Translations under genes and position numbers: made by a program | Assembly: GCF_025426255.1 (NCBI RefSeq) | Contig: NZ_CP104861.1 | Span: 1,116,001-1,180,000, forward strand | Length of the DNA stretch: 64,000 nucleotides | Direction of reading: 5' to 3' | DNA from: Pseudomonas fragi | GTDB taxonomy: Bacteria > Pseudomonadota > Gammaproteobacteria > Pseudomonadales > Pseudomonadaceae | Shown here: positions 1 to 9,262 of the stretch, piece by piece | How positions within the stretch are numbered: the first letter of the stretch is position 1 | How the letters are laid out: each line of letters starts with the position of its first letter | The notes under the pieces: generated by a model | What the model was told of the DNA's origin: nothing | The model's input: the letters and a program-made list of their open reading frames with translations, nothing else | The model's database searches: none

Positions 1-61
1 TGAGCAGCGAAGCTAGGGCGATGGCAGCAACCAGAGCGGTAACAGCTGGCTTGAATTGCAT
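1..61 (-). CDS. emhA: RND efflux periplasmic adaptor subunit, N-terminal fragment (MexA/TtgA/EmhA type)
   Basis: Only the first 20 codons lie in the window; the gene runs off the left edge. The visible start reads MQFKPAVTALVAAIALASLL, a signal peptide that would lead into a lipobox just outside the window. Adaptors of this family are lipid-anchored periplasmic proteins linking an inner-membrane RND pump to an outer-membrane channel to expel solvents, antibiotics and dyes. The call rests on this leader, on the divergent TtgR/EmhR-type repressor at 327 and on the operator-like sequence between them. The symbol could equally be ttgA or mexA. Confidence 0.8.
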   Translation of the reverse strand, partial: MQFKPAVTALVAAIALASLL

Positions 62-150
62 GAAAATCCTCGGGTCAGGCACGCGAAAGCGCACAAGAAT
101 AGTGGAAGGGTAAAGAAAGCTGTTCCGGGTGGATAAGTAGCTTGCTAAGG

Positions 151-181
151 AATATACTTACATTCGTGTCTGTTTGTAAAT
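151..181. promoter_or_regulatory. TtgR/EmhR-type operator in the divergent efflux promoter region
   Basis: The stretch AATATACTTACATTCGTGTC followed by TGTTTGTAAAT closely matches, in reverse complement, the operator I recall for TtgR upstream of ttgABC in P. putida (TTTACAAACA..., GTAAGTATATT). It lies about 90 bases before the adaptor start and 146 before the repressor start, so one site could control both directions. The match is from memory, not from an alignment. Confidence 0.65.
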
Positions 182-326
182 AGCGGGAACGTGTCTCGCT
201 ACGTCCTGCAGAGCCATTTTTAAAGTATGAAGTAGACCGGGATAAGGCATAACAAGCGCCACCCGATGTTGGTCCTGGCGAGTGATCGCAACTGCCCGGA
301 CCCTCCTGATTGAGGTTTTTATTGCC

Positions 327-983
327 ATGGTGCGTCGTACCAAAGAAGAAGCGCTTGAAACCCGGAGCAAAATCCTCGAGGCGGCCGAGCAGGCCTTTTA
401 CGAGCGGGGTGTCGCACGCACGACGTTGGCTGATATTGCCGCGTTGGCGGGTGTCACCCGCGGTGCAATTTACTGGCACTTCAGCAACAAGGCCGATCTG
501 GTGCAGGCCATGCTCGATAGCCTGCATGAACCGCTGGATGAAATGGCCAAGGCCAGTGAAAACCAGAACGAAATTGATCCGCTCGGCTGCATGCGCCAAT
601 TGCTGATTCATTTGTTTCGCCAAGTTGCCATTGATCCAAAAACCCGGCGTATCAATGAAATTTTGTTTCATAAGTGCGAATTCACAGACGAAATGTGTGA
701 TTTTCGGGCTCAGCGCCAGGTTGCGATGGTTGATTGCAACAGCAGAATCGAACTGGCCCTTACCAATGCCATTCACCGTCAACAACTCCCTGTAACGCTG
801 GATGTTCGCCGTGCTGCTATTTGCTTGCATGCCTATATCGACGGAATTCTCGGGCAATGGCTGCTGGTTCCTGACAGCTTCGAGCTTTTCAAGAACGCTG
901 AGTCCTGGGTCGATACGGGTCTGGATATGCTGCGTTTAAGCCCAACATTACGAATTAGCGCCAATATCCGAGAGGGAGTCTAG
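327..983 (+). CDS. emhR: TetR-family repressor of the efflux operon (EmhR/TtgR)
   Basis: A 218-residue TetR regulator. The N-terminal helix-turn-helix (about residues 10-56) contains the family signature [11 protein letters not shown] and [10 protein letters not shown], and the C-terminal half is the ligand pocket. Overall it closely resembles TtgR of P. putida, including the segment [15 protein letters not shown] and the ending [13 protein letters not shown]. The start at MVRRTKEEA was chosen over an in-frame upstream start at 282 because known homologues begin there. Family members repress the divergent RND pump genes and their own gene, and are released by antibiotics and aromatic solvents. 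The divergent emhA start and the operator at 151-181 fit this role. Confidence 0.9.
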   Translation: MVRRTKEEALETRSKILEAAEQAFYERGVARTTLADIAALAGVTRGAIYWHFSNKADLVQAMLDSLHEPLDEMAKASENQNEIDPLGCMRQLLIHLFRQVAIDPKTRRINEILFHKCEFTDEMCDFRAQRQVAMVDCNSRIELALTNAIHRQQLPVTLDVRRAAICLHAYIDGILGQWLLVPDSFELFKNAESWVDTGLDMLRLSPTLRISANIREGV

Positions 984-1375
984 TAGGCTCGGGCAATAAG
1001 GCGAGTGAAGATTTGCCCTCTGGAGCATTTGCTGGCTAACGGCATTTATATACGTCTAGCCTGCAGGTTTAAAGTTAGCGAGCTAAGTATTTTGTAGCTA
1101 AATTGTGATGACTCAGTGAAATGCCCCACAGTCATCGATAAACAAGCTATAGGCAACGGGTTTTAAGTACTACATGACTTCGGCATCTTTCTTGGTTATT
1201 TCTCCCATTTAACCCTTCTCACGTCGGCTTCCCCTACACTTGAGCAACGCTTTGGCCGCAGGCCAGAGCAGCCAAAATCGGGGAGCGGGCGACGGCCAAA
1301 GTGTTGGCCCTCTCTCGACTAAAGCAAACAGACCACGATGGTGTTGTGTGTCGTGGGCAATTCGAGGAATAACAA
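984..1375. other. Intergenic region without a recognisable gene
   Basis: 392 bases between emhR and the CoA-transferase. I see no convincing reading frame. A short perfect hairpin, GGCCAA-4-TTGGCC, lies at 1294-1309 in the probable leader of the CoA-transferase operon; it has no T-run after it, so it does not look like a standard terminator. Confidence 0.5.
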
Positions 1376-2074
1376 GTGAACAAGATTTACTCGAGTGCTG
1401 AATCCGCTTTGCAGGGGCTGGTCGAAGACGGCATGACCCTGGCTGTCGGCGGCTTTGGATTGTGCGGGATTCCGGAAGCGCTGATTGCTGCCCTGCGTGA
1501 CACTGGCAAGCGCGAGCTGACGGTCATCAGTAACAACGCCGGGGTTGATGGTTTCGGCCTGGGGCAACTGCTGACGACGCGTCAGATCCGCAAAATGATT
1601 TCTTCCTACGTGGGCGAGAACAAAGAGTTCGAACGTCAGTACCTGGCTGGCGAACTTGAACTGGAGTTCACCCCTCAAGGCACCCTCGCGGAAAAACTGC
1701 GGGCGGGCGGGGCGGGTATACCGGCATTTTTCACCAAGACCGGTTACGGCACTTTGGTGGCTGAAGGCAAGGAAACTCGTGAGTTTGATGGCGAGTGGTA
1801 CGTCATGGAGCGTTCACTGCGGGCCGATGTGGCCTTGGTCAAGGCCTGGAAAGCCGACAAGTCCGGCAACCTGCTGTTCAACAAAACCGCACGCAATTTC
1901 AATCCATTGGCCGCAATGGCGGCCAAGGTGTGCGTGGTGGAAGTGGAAGAAATTGTCGAGATTGGCGAGATCGAGCCCGATCAGGTTCATTTGCCCGGGA
2001 TTTACGTGCAGCGGCTGGTGCTCAATGCCTGCCCGGAAAAACGTATCGAACATCGCACTGTACGGAGCGCCTGA
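1376..2074 (+). CDS. 3-oxoacid CoA-transferase subunit A
   Basis: Subunit A (232 residues) of a heterodimeric class I CoA-transferase that moves CoA between succinyl-CoA or acetyl-CoA and a 3-oxoacid such as acetoacetate. The CoA-binding glycine loop GGFGLCGIP (about residues 25-33) and the segment [12 protein letters not shown] are typical. Translation starts at GTG, giving [10 protein letters not shown], with a GAGGAA Shine-Dalgarno sequence eight to ten bases upstream. Subunit B follows after two bases, so the pair is co-transcribed. The sequence resembles both generic acetoacetate transferases and the dehydrocarnitine transferase DhcA; with no carnitine genes here, the substrate stays open. 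Confidence 0.88.
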   Translation: MNKIYSSAESALQGLVEDGMTLAVGGFGLCGIPEALIAALRDTGKRELTVISNNAGVDGFGLGQLLTTRQIRKMISSYVGENKEFERQYLAGELELEFTPQGTLAEKLRAGGAGIPAFFTKTGYGTLVAEGKETREFDGEWYVMERSLRADVALVKAWKADKSGNLLFNKTARNFNPLAAMAAKVCVVEVEEIVEIGEIEPDQVHLPGIYVQRLVLNACPEKRIEHRTVRSA

Positions 2075-2076
2075 CC

Positions 2077-2706
2077 ATGGCCTGGACTCGTGAAGAAATG
2101 GCGCAGCGCGCCTCCCAAGAACTGCAGGACGGTTTTTACGTCAATTTGGGCATCGGTTTGCCGACCCTGGTGGCCAACTACATTCCCAAGGGCATGGATG
2201 TGTGGCTGCAAAGTGAAAATGGCCTGCTCGGGATTGGCCCGTTTCCGACCGAAGATGAGGTCGATGCCGATCTGATCAACGCGGGTAAACAAACTATTAC
2301 GACCCTGCCGGGCAGCAGTTTTTTCAACAGCGCCGACTCGTTTGCGATGATTCGCGGTGGGCATATCAACCTGTCGATTCTTGGCGCGATGCAAGTCTCC
2401 GAGAAGGGCGATCTGGCCAACTGGATGATTCCGGGCAAGATGGTCAAGGGCATGGGCGGGGCGATGGACCTGGTGGCCGGGGTCAAGCGCGTGGTAGTGC
2501 TGATGGAGCACACGGCCAAGGGTGGCACCCATAAACTGCTCAAACAGTGTGACCTGCCGCTGACCGGCGTGGGCGTGGTTGACCGGATTATTACCGACCT
2601 GGCGGTGCTCGATGTGACGGAGCAAGGGCTCCAACTGGTTGAGCTGGCCGCGGGGGTTAGCCTCGAGCAACTGCAAGAAGCAACCGGCTGCTCAATTAAC
2701 GGCTGA
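2077..2706 (+). CDS. 3-oxoacid CoA-transferase subunit B
   Basis: Subunit B (209 residues) carries the catalytic glutamate of class I CoA-transferases: the motif [10 protein letters not shown] places it at Glu47, where it forms the gamma-glutamyl-CoA thioester. [11 protein letters not shown] and the [14 protein letters not shown] stretch are also family hallmarks. The ATG start at MAWTREEMA lies two bases after the stop of subunit A, so translation is probably coupled. Together the subunits feed 3-oxoacids (ketone bodies or related compounds) into acetyl-CoA metabolism in the cytoplasm. The exact acid cannot be told from sequence. Confidence 0.88.
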   Translation: MAWTREEMAQRASQELQDGFYVNLGIGLPTLVANYIPKGMDVWLQSENGLLGIGPFPTEDEVDADLINAGKQTITTLPGSSFFNSADSFAMIRGGHINLSILGAMQVSEKGDLANWMIPGKMVKGMGGAMDLVAGVKRVVVLMEHTAKGGTHKLLKQCDLPLTGVGVVDRIITDLAVLDVTEQGLQLVELAAGVSLEQLQEATGCSING

Positions 2707-2714
2707 ATACACGC

Positions 2715-2863
2715 CTGTAGCCGCTACCGAGGTACGAAGGCTGCGATAGGGTGCGTAGCAGTCGCAAACCAGAAGCCTCGATTTGGCGGATATATTTGGG
2801 GCTCAGGATTTGCGGGCGCTGCGCCCCCGATCGCAGCCTCGCGTAGCACGACAGCGGCTACAG
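2715..2863. repeat. REP-like long hairpin element (family B)
   Basis: Inverted arms: CTGTAGCCGCTACCGAGG... on the left and ...GACAGCGGCTACAG on the right, with inner arms containing GGCTGCGAT and ATCGCAGCC. It belongs to the same family as the elements at 9762, 16663, 27042, 34671, 45233 and 62805. Confidence 0.75.
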
Positions 2864-2887
2864 GTTTTTTGTCAGGCTCAGAAACAC

Positions 2888-2912
2888 AAAAAGCCCCAAA
2901 AGGGGCTTTTTG
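2888..2912 (-). terminator. Rho-independent terminator of fdxA, possibly bidirectional
   Basis: Stem AAGCCCC / GGGGCTT with a four-base loop, flanked by A and T runs on both sides. It sits just beyond the fdxA stop and could also stop read-through from the CoA-transferase operon. Confidence 0.85.
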
Positions 2913-2924
2913 CTGCAGCGTGAA

Positions 2925-3248
2925 TCAGCGTTCCAGATCTTTGATCTTGCCTTTCACACCATCAAACTCTTCCGCGTCCGGCAGAGCGTCTTTCTTCTCA
3001 GTGATGTTTGGCCAGATTTCAGCCAGCTCAACATTCAACTGAATAAACTCTTGCATGTCCGCAGGCACTTCATCTTCAGAGAAGATCGCCTGTGCAGGGC
3101 ATTCAGGCTCACAAAGCGCGCAGTCAATGCACTCATCCGGGTGAATCACCAGGAAGTTCGGGCCTTCGTAAAAGCAGTCCACCGGACAGACTTCTACGCA
3201 GTCGGTGTACTTGCACTTGATGCAGTTGTCGGTGACGACGAAGGTCAT
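2925..3248 (-). CDS. fdxA: Seven-iron ferredoxin FdxA
   Basis: A 107-residue ferredoxin with nine cysteines in its N-terminal half (Cys9, 12, 17, 21, 25, 40, 43, 46, 50), the pattern of Azotobacter-type ferredoxins with one [3Fe-4S] and one [4Fe-4S] cluster: [14 protein letters not shown] then [12 protein letters not shown]. The acidic C-terminal tail is usual for the family. It is a soluble low-potential electron carrier. It lies downstream of mutS on the same strand with a 129-base gap and ends at a good terminator. In Pseudomonas it is normally found beside mutS, which supports the call. Confidence 0.93.
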   Translation of the reverse strand: MTFVVTDNCIKCKYTDCVEVCPVDCFYEGPNFLVIHPDECIDCALCEPECPAQAIFSEDEVPADMQEFIQLNVELAEIWPNITEKKDALPDAEEFDGVKGKIKDLER

Positions 3249-3377
3249 TTCTAATTCTCTCCTCAGGCGGCGGCAGCGAAACCCTTCCAGGTCGGGTTCA
3301 CCGGGTTCGGGAGTGATATCTAATGACCAGGCTAAAAGGTCACTAGCATCCCGAACCGCGCGCGATTCTAGCAGCTT

Positions 3378-5957
3378 TTAAAGGCGTGTCTTTAATGTGT
3401 AGAGCAAATCAAGCGCTTTACGTGGCGTCATGTTGTCCAGATCCAGCTTGGAAATATCATCCAGCACCGGGTGAGGCAGGCTGGCAAACATGTCACTTTG
3501 CTGTGGTACCGACTTTTTACCGGTGGTCGGACGCGGCACTTCATGGGGCAGGCTGGTGGTCTCCAGGCGGCTCAAGTGCTCGCGGGCACGGGTGATGACT
3601 TCGGTCGGCACGCCCGCCAATTGCGCCACGGCCAAGCCATAACTCTGACTGGCCGGGCCCGGTAATACATGGTGCAGGAACACGATGCGTTCGTTGTGCT
3701 CGGTCGCACTCAAGTGCACGTTGGCCACCAGCGGTTCGTTTTCGGGCAGTACCGTCAGTTCGAAGTAGTGGGTGGCAAACAAAGTATAGGCGCGTAATTG
3801 GGCGAGACGTTCTGCCGCAGCCCAGGCCAGCGACAAACCGTCGAACGTGCTGGTGCCGCGGCCCACTTCATCCATCAGGACCAGGCTGCGTTCGGTGGCG
3901 TTGTGCAAAATGTTCGCGGTTTCACTCATCTCGACCATAAAGGTCGAACGGCCGCCCGCCAGGTCATCGCTGGAGCCGATCCGGGTGAAGATGCGGTCAA
4001 CCAGCGACAGCTCACAGCTCGCTGCCGGAACAAAACTGCCGATATGGGCCAGTAGCACGATCAATGCGGTCTGGCGCATGTAGGTCGATTTACCGCCCAT
4101 GTTAGGACCGGTAATCACCAGCATGCGGGTATCGTCATCCAGCGCCAGATCGTTGGCCACAAATGGCGTGGTCAGTACTTGCTCGACCACCGGGTGGCGG
4201 CCTTGGCTGATACGCATGCACGGCTCGTCGACAAAGCGCGGGCAGTTCAGGTCCAGGTTCAGTGCGCGCTCTGCCAGGTTGCTCAGTACATCCAGCTCGG
4301 CCAGTGCGGCGGCAGTGTCTTGCAGCGGCGCCAGATGGCTGATCATTTCTTCGAGCAATGCTTCGTAGAGCATCTTCTCGCGGGCCAGGGCGCGGCTTTT
4401 GGCCGACAGGGCCTTGTCTTCGAAGGCTTTGAGCTCCGGGGTGATAAAGCGCTCGGCGCCTTTGAGCGTTTGGCGGCGGATGTAATCGGCCGGTGCCTGC
4501 TCGGCCTGCTTGCTTGGCAGCTCGATAAAGTAGCCGTGTACCCGGTTGTAACCGACCTTCAGGTTGGCCAGGCCGGTACGGGCTTTTTCGCGGGCTTCCA
4601 GGTCAATCAGGAACTGACCGGCGTTTTCGCTCAGCGACTGCAACTCGTCCAGTTCGGCGTCATACCCGGTCTTTAACACGCCACCGTCGCGGATCACGGC
4701 AGGCGGATTATCGTTGATCGCTTTTTCCAGCAGGGCTCCCAGCTCGGGATAAGTGCTGGTGGTTGTAGCCAACTGCTGCAGGTGCGGCGCTTCGAGGCCG
4801 ATCATCGCGTCTTGCAGTTGCGGTAATGCGTTCAAGGCATCGCGCAGCCGTGCCAGGTCGCGGGGGCGGGCATTGCGCAGGCCGATACGGGCCAGAATGC
4901 GCTCCAGATCGCCGATTTCCTTGAGCTGTGGCTGCAGCTTTTCAAAGCGATAGCCGTCCAGCAGGCAGGTGATCGACGACTGGCGTGCCAGCAGTACGCT
5001 CAAGTCGCGCAACGGGCGGTTCAGCCAGCGGGTCAGCAGGCGGCTGCCCATCGAAGTCTGGCAACGATCGACCACGGACTGCAGCGTGTTGTCGCGCCCA
5101 CCGGCCAGGTTGGTGTCCAGCTCCAGGTTGCGACGGCTGGCGCCGTCCAGGACCACGGTGTCATCCAGACGCTCATGGCGCAGGCTGCGCAAATGGGGCA
5201 AGGCGGTACGCTGGGTTTCCTTGGCGTAACTGAGCAGGCAACCGGCGGCGCCAATGGCCAGGGTCAGGTTTTCGCAGCCAAAACCTTTAAGGTCTTGGGT
5301 TGAGAACTGTTGGCACAGGCTTTTCAGGGCCGAGTCGCGCTCAAAATCCCACGGTGCGCGGCGACGTACGCCACGGCGTTTTTCGGCGGGCAGACCTTGT
5401 GGCCAGTCGTCCGGGATCATCAATTCAACCGGGTTAATGCGCTCCAGTTCAGCCAGCAGGTTTTCCCAGCCCTTGATCTCCAGTACCGAGAAGTTACCGC
5501 TGGTAATGTCCAGCACGGCGAGGCCAAACAGGCGCTCATCGCCGAGCACGGCAGCAATCAGGTTGTCGCGGCGCTCATCCATCAGCGCCTCGTCACTGAC
5601 CGTGCCCGGAGTGATAATGCGTACTACCTGACGATCCACCGGGCCTTTGCTGGTGGCCGGGTCTCCGACCTGTTCGCAAATCACCACCGACTCACCGAGC
5701 TTTACCAGCTTGGCCAGATAGCCCTCGGCGGCATGGTAAGGAATCCCGCACATCGGGATCGCCTGGCCTGCAGACTGCCCACGGGCCGTGAGTGTGATAT
5801 CCAGCAACTTGGCGGCTTTCTTCGCGTCTTCGTAGAAGATTTCGTAGAAATCGCCCATGCGATAAAACATCAGCTGATCAGGGTGCTGGTTCTTCAAGCG
5901 CCAGTACTGCTGCATCATCGGCGTGTGGCTGGACAGGTCGGAGGTATTTTTACTCAT
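3378..5957 (-). CDS. mutS: DNA mismatch repair protein MutS
   Basis: A full-length 859-residue MutS (family about 850). The N-terminal mismatch-binding motif [11 protein letters not shown] contains the Phe-x-Glu pair that probes mispairs. The ATPase domain shows Walker [14 protein letters not shown] at about residue 617, Walker [17 protein letters not shown] and the helix-turn-helix-like end before a short dimerisation tail. MutS scans newly replicated DNA for mismatches and small loops and recruits MutL. The start [15 protein letters not shown] matches the usual Pseudomonas N-terminus. No frameshift or missing motif was seen, so the strain should not be a mutS mutator. Confidence 0.97.
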   Translation of the reverse strand: MSKNTSDLSSHTPMMQQYWRLKNQHPDQLMFYRMGDFYEIFYEDAKKAAKLLDITLTARGQSAGQAIPMCGIPYHAAEGYLAKLVKLGESVVICEQVGDPATSKGPVDRQVVRIITPGTVSDEALMDERRDNLIAAVLGDERLFGLAVLDITSGNFSVLEIKGWENLLAELERINPVELMIPDDWPQGLPAEKRRGVRRRAPWDFERDSALKSLCQQFSTQDLKGFGCENLTLAIGAAGCLLSYAKETQRTALPHLRSLRHERLDDTVVLDGASRRNLELDTNLAGGRDNTLQSVVDRCQTSMGSRLLTRWLNRPLRDLSVLLARQSSITCLLDGYRFEKLQPQLKEIGDLERILARIGLRNARPRDLARLRDALNALPQLQDAMIGLEAPHLQQLATTTSTYPELGALLEKAINDNPPAVIRDGGVLKTGYDAELDELQSLSENAGQFLIDLEAREKARTGLANLKVGYNRVHGYFIELPSKQAEQAPADYIRRQTLKGAERFITPELKAFEDKALSAKSRALAREKMLYEALLEEMISHLAPLQDTAAALAELDVLSNLAERALNLDLNCPRFVDEPCMRISQGRHPVVEQVLTTPFVANDLALDDDTRMLVITGPNMGGKSTYMRQTALIVLLAHIGSFVPAASCELSLVDRIFTRIGSSDDLAGGRSTFMVEMSETANILHNATERSLVLMDEVGRGTSTFDGLSLAWAAAERLAQLRAYTLFATHYFELTVLPENEPLVANVHLSATEHNERIVFLHHVLPGPASQSYGLAVAQLAGVPTEVITRAREHLSRLETTSLPHEVPRPTTGKKSVPQQSDMFASLPHPVLDDISKLDLDNMTPRKALDLLYTLKTRL

Positions 5958-6037
5958 CAGGACTTAGGCGGATTCGTTCAGAAGTGGGGAAAGACAGGCC
6001 GTAGCCTGAGGTTTTCGCAATGGACGCAAGGTTAACA

Positions 6038-6081
6038 TGTCAGCCCCCTGCACCTACAGGTGTGCTCGGGGTGCGCTGACA
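6038..6081. promoter_or_regulatory. Nested inverted repeats between mutS and the PrtR-like gene (candidate operator)
   Basis: An outer pair TGTCAGC (6038-6044) / GCTGACA (6075-6081) encloses an inner perfect pair CACCT-AC-AGGTG (6051-6062). The position, 64 bases before the repressor start at 6145, fits an autoregulatory operator. Function is inferred only. Confidence 0.4.
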
Positions 6082-6144
6082 CGCAGCTATAAATAGAAGA
6101 AATAGGATTTGCCTTCGATAAACACGCTCAGCACTATTGCTCTC

Positions 6145-6879
6145 ATGTCCAAACGAACTGTTTCAACCGTCCTCAAGGAACTGCTTGCCCACCACCAGAT
6201 CAGCGCCATGGCGCTGCACCGGAGCACAGGGGTGCCGCAGTCCACACTCTCGCGCATTTTGAGCGGTAAAATTGTCGACCCTTCCGACAGACAAATCTCC
6301 AGGATCGCCGAGTATTTCAACATCAGTACGGATCGCTTGCGTGGCCGGGGCGATATCCACACGCCTGCAGTGTCTGAACCCGAGCTGCGTCACCCTGAGC
6401 TGCGTGACATTTGCCTGTGGGATGACGACACCCCGGTGGCGGATGATGAAGTATCCATTCCATTCTTGCGTCAGGTTGAACTGGCGGCCGGTTCCGGGCG
6501 CTTTGCCATTGAAGAGAGCGAGCGCGCCAAGCTGCGTTTCGGCAAGCGCAGCTTGCGCCACAACGGCGTGGAGTTCGATCAGGCCAAGTGCGTGACGGTT
6601 CGTGGTGACAGCATGCTGCCGGTGTTGCGCGATGGTGCAACGGTTGGGGTCAATGCCGGCAAGCGCACGCTTGACGAGGTCATCGATGGTGACCTGTATG
6701 CGGTCAATCACAATGGCCAGTTGCGGGTGAAGCAGTTGTATCGCCTGGCAGGCGGCATTCGCTTGCGCAGCTTCAATCGTGATGAGTTCCCGGATGAGGA
6801 CTACGCCTACAACGATCTTGAGGATGAACAGTTGGTCATCCTTGGTCATGTGTTCTGGTGGGGCATGTACGCCCGCTAG
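6145..6879 (+). CDS. prtR: PrtR-like LexA/CI-type repressor, SOS-cleavable
   Basis: A 244-residue phage-type repressor: an N-terminal helix-turn-helix (about 8-65, GVPQSTLSRILSGK) and a C-terminal S24 self-cleavage domain. The predicted cleavage bond lies in VELAAGSG (Ala115-Gly116), with nucleophile Ser156 in GDSM and general base Lys196 in RVKQLY. In Pseudomonas such PrtR homologues silence the R-tailocin gene cluster at mutS-cinA until RecA triggers cleavage. Here the gene is followed only by a holin. ATG at 6145 was chosen; an in-frame TTG at 6109 would add 12 residues but has its purine-rich tract too close. The inverted repeats at 6038-6081 may be its operator. Confidence 0.8.
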   Translation: MSKRTVSTVLKELLAHHQISAMALHRSTGVPQSTLSRILSGKIVDPSDRQISRIAEYFNISTDRLRGRGDIHTPAVSEPELRHPELRDICLWDDDTPVADDEVSIPFLRQVELAAGSGRFAIEESERAKLRFGKRSLRHNGVEFDQAKCVTVRGDSMLPVLRDGATVGVNAGKRTLDEVIDGDLYAVNHNGQLRVKQLYRLAGGIRLRSFNRDEFPDEDYAYNDLEDEQLVILGHVFWWGMYAR

Positions 6880-6899
6880 CCGTTAGTTTCTGAAAATAC

Positions 6900-6942
6900 T
6901 GTGGGAGCGAACAAGTCTTCGCGAGCAGGCTCGTTCCCATGG
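6900..6942. repeat. Single REP sequence (GTGGGAGCGA family A)
   Basis: One hairpin: TGTGGGAGCGAACAAG... with CGCGAGCAGGCTCGTTCCCA. It is related to the paired copies at 15855 and 58573. It lies just behind the prtR-like gene. Confidence 0.65.
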
Positions 6943-7024
6943 CAGTTTTTTTAGCCATTAAGAAGACAATTCTCACTGTATTTGTTGGCCTTGGCCGACT
7001 TGCTGCAATCGCCTGAATAAATAT

Positions 7025-7038
7025 ATGCACTGGTGCAT
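7025..7038. promoter_or_regulatory. Perfect palindrome upstream of the holin gene
   Basis: ATGCAC-TG-GTGCAT is a 6-2-6 perfect inverted repeat directly upstream of a LexA-like box. Its GCAC/GGTG halves loosely echo the inverted repeats before the prtR-like gene, so it may be a repressor operator. This is inference. Confidence 0.35.
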
Positions 7039-7041
7039 TGA

Positions 7042-7057
7042 CTGTATATCCATACAT
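7042..7057 (+). promoter_or_regulatory. LexA-like (SOS box) sequence upstream of the holin gene
   Basis: CTGTATATCCATACAT differs from the CTG-N10-CAG consensus only in its last base, and its core TATATCCATA is close to the ideal TATATAAATA. It lies 108 bases before the holin start. It is compatible with damage-inducible expression of the former tailocin promoter. Confidence 0.45.
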
Positions 7058-7164
7058 GCATAGTCTTTGTTGCATGACGACCAACGATGGATCTCGGGCA
7101 GGGGTGTGACGTTACAGTCGGGCCGGAAATTGGCGCTTATCAATAAGGACATAGGAGTGATGAC

Positions 7165-7509
7165 ATGATGAATGAACCGCAGGCTTTGCTGGAAATGCCG
7201 GTTTTACTGGTCATCCTTCTTGCCCTGGTGGGCGGCATTTTTGGTGAGATGTGGCGGGCGGACAAAGATGGCGCTAGCGGATGGCCACTGATGCGGCGCC
7301 TTGCACTGCGTTCGGGAGCCTGCATGGTGTGCGGCGTATCGACCTTCATGCTGCTTTACTCAGCCGGGATGTCCATCCTGTCGGCCGGTGCATTGGGTTG
7401 CCTGACCGCGTTGGCCGGTGCAGATGCGGCCATCAGCCTGTATCAGCGTTGGGCTGCGAAGCGGCTTGGAGTCGACGGTTCGCCTGGCGACTCGCGGATC
7501 GAGCCGTAG
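7165..7509 (+). CDS. Phage/tailocin-type holin
   Basis: A 114-residue membrane protein with a short N-terminus, three probable membrane helices (about residues 11-30, 48-66 and 69-88) and a charged C-terminal tail, as in the holins placed first in Pseudomonas R-tailocin clusters. A good Shine-Dalgarno sequence (AGGAG) sits seven bases before the first of two ATGs. Holins form pores that release endolysin to the cell wall. No endolysin, spanin or tail gene follows: pncC starts 54 bases later. The gene is therefore either a relic or has been retained for another use, such as regulated lysis. Confidence 0.75.
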   Translation: MMNEPQALLEMPVLLVILLALVGGIFGEMWRADKDGASGWPLMRRLALRSGACMVCGVSTFMLLYSAGMSILSAGALGCLTALAGADAAISLYQRWAAKRLGVDGSPGDSRIEP

Positions 7510-7563
7510 CAGGCGCTTTTTTGGTGTAGGTTATGGCGCAGAACCGCCCATCAGGAGAGGATC

Positions 7564-8064
7564 GTGGATCAAATATCTCAACTTGCGGCTGAACTTGGGC
7601 TGCTGTTACAGGCTCTTAATGCCCAGGTGACGACCGCCGAGTCTTGCACCGGAGGCGGCATTGCAGAGGCCATCACCCGCATTGCCGGCAGCTCCGCCTG
7701 GTTTGAGGCGGGCTTTGTGACCTACTCCAACCAGCAAAAAATCAGGCAGCTGGATGTTCCTGAGTCTTTGTTCACTCAAGTGGGGGCCGTCAGCCGCGAG
7801 GTGGTTGAAGCCATGGTGCACGGTGCTCAAGCGCAGAGTGGGGCGCGATTTGCCGTTGCGGTGAGTGGCGTGGCCGGGCCGGGCGGCGGTTCACCAGAGA
7901 AGCCGGTTGGCACCGTCTGGCTGGCGTGGGGGGCTGGTGACGAAGTATCGACCGAGCGCAGACACTTTCCGGGCAACCGCGATGAGGTCCGCCAGCAAAC
8001 GGTGATTGCTGCCCTGGAAGGCTTAATACGCCGAACGGTACGAGAAATAAAAAATCAGGGGTAG
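7564..8064 (+). CDS. pncC: Nicotinamide-nucleotide amidase PncC (CinA C-terminal family)
   Basis: A 166-residue protein corresponding to the C-terminal CinA domain, which deamidates nicotinamide mononucleotide to nicotinate mononucleotide in NAD salvage. Diagnostic segments are [26 protein letters not shown] and [22 protein letters not shown]. Translation starts at GTG with AGGAGAGG just upstream. It lies immediately before recA, the usual Pseudomonas order, and it is often named cinA. The older competence-induced label does not imply a DNA-uptake role here. Confidence 0.92.
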   Translation: MDQISQLAAELGLLLQALNAQVTTAESCTGGGIAEAITRIAGSSAWFEAGFVTYSNQQKIRQLDVPESLFTQVGAVSREVVEAMVHGAQAQSGARFAVAVSGVAGPGGGSPEKPVGTVWLAWGAGDEVSTERRHFPGNRDEVRQQTVIAALEGLIRRTVREIKNQG

Positions 8065-8091
8065 GCGATCCTCTAACCCTGTGGAATAATA

Positions 8092-8107
8092 CTGGCTACT
8101 TATACAG
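8092..8107 (+). promoter_or_regulatory. LexA-binding SOS box of recA
   Basis: CTGGCTACTTATACAG is a perfect CTG-N10-CAG box ending 40 bases before the recA start codon, overlapping the expected promoter. Confidence 0.9.
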
Positions 8108-8147
8108 TTATCGGCCGTCGGGCCTTATTGATTACGAGAGGACTTTA

Positions 8148-9254
8148 ATGGACGACAACAAGAAGAAAGCCTTGGCTGCGGCCCTGGGTCAGATCGAACG
8201 TCAATTCGGCAAGGGTGCCGTGATGCTGATGGGCGACCAGGAGCGTCAGGCTGTTCCGGCGATCTCTACCGGTTCGCTGGGTCTGGATATCGCACTGGGC
8301 ATTGGCGGTCTGCCAAAAGGCCGTATTGTTGAAATCTACGGTCCAGAGTCTTCGGGTAAAACCACACTTACCCTGTCCGTGATTGCACAAGCGCAAAAGG
8401 TCGGTGCAACCTGCGCCTTCGTCGATGCCGAGCACGCCCTGGACCCTGAATATGCAGCCAAACTGGGTGTAAACGTCGACGACCTGCTGGTTTCCCAGCC
8501 GGACACCGGCGAGCAGGCACTGGAAATCACCGACATGCTGGTGCGTTCCAACGCGGTTGACGTGATCATCATCGACTCCGTAGCTGCACTGACCCCAAAA
8601 GCTGAAATCGAAGGCGACATGGGTGACACCCACGTTGGCTTGCAAGCCCGTTTGATGTCGCAAGCGCTGCGTAAAATCACCGGTAACATCAAGAACGCCA
8701 ACTGCCTGGTTATCTTTATCAACCAGATCCGTATGAAGATCGGCGTGATGTTTGGTAGCCCGGAAACTACAACCGGTGGTAACGCACTGAAGTTCTACGC
8801 CTCGGTACGTCTGGATATCCGCCGCACAGGCGCGGTGAAAGAAGGCGACGTGGTAGTGGGTAGCGAAACCCGCGTTAAAGTGGTCAAGAACAAGGTGGCA
8901 CCGCCGTTCCGTCAGGCTGAGTTCCAGATCTTGTACGGCAAGGGTATCTACCTGAATGGTGAGATGATCGACTTGGGCGTGTTGCATGGCTTCGTCGAAA
9001 AAGCCGGCGCCTGGTATAGCTACAACGGCAGCAAAATCGGTCAGGGCAAGGCCAACTCCGCCAAGTTCCTGGACGACAATCCGGACATCAAGGACGCGCT
9101 GGAAAAGCAGCTGCGTGAGAAGTTGCTGGGGCCAAAGACCGACGCTGAGATGGCAGAAATCAAAGTTATGCCAAAACTGAGCAAGGCTGCCAAGGAAGCT
9201 GCTGCACTGGCTGAAGCCGAAGAAATGGAAAACGCTACCGACAGCGATAACTGA
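8148..9254 (+). CDS. recA: Recombinase RecA
   Basis: A 368-residue RecA, slightly longer than the E. coli protein because of its C-terminal tail. It has the Walker A motif GPESSGKT (65-72), the Walker B region [10 protein letters not shown], and the L2 loop around [20 protein letters not shown]. The acidic tail [13 protein letters not shown] is typical. RecA forms filaments on single-stranded DNA, drives strand exchange, and triggers self-cleavage of LexA and PrtR-type repressors. A perfect SOS box lies upstream, and recX follows after eight bases. The PrtR-like repressor three genes upstream would be one of its co-protease targets. Confidence 0.98.
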   Translation: MDDNKKKALAAALGQIERQFGKGAVMLMGDQERQAVPAISTGSLGLDIALGIGGLPKGRIVEIYGPESSGKTTLTLSVIAQAQKVGATCAFVDAEHALDPEYAAKLGVNVDDLLVSQPDTGEQALEITDMLVRSNAVDVIIIDSVAALTPKAEIEGDMGDTHVGLQARLMSQALRKITGNIKNANCLVIFINQIRMKIGVMFGSPETTTGGNALKFYASVRLDIRRTGAVKEGDVVVGSETRVKVVKNKVAPPFRQAEFQILYGKGIYLNGEMIDLGVLHGFVEKAGAWYSYNGSKIGQGKANSAKFLDDNPDIKDALEKQLREKLLGPKTDAEMAEIKVMPKLSKAAKEAAALAEAEEMENATDSDN

Positions 9255-9262
9255 TAGACATC

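Noticed and set aside
1294..1309. GGCCAA-4-TTGGCC hairpin before the CoA-transferase as a terminator or riboswitch
   Set aside because: No T-run and no further conserved structure; kept only as a note in the intergenic entry.
8145..8987. A 280-codon open frame antisense to recA
   Set aside because: Shadow frame of a highly biased gene; no independent signals.
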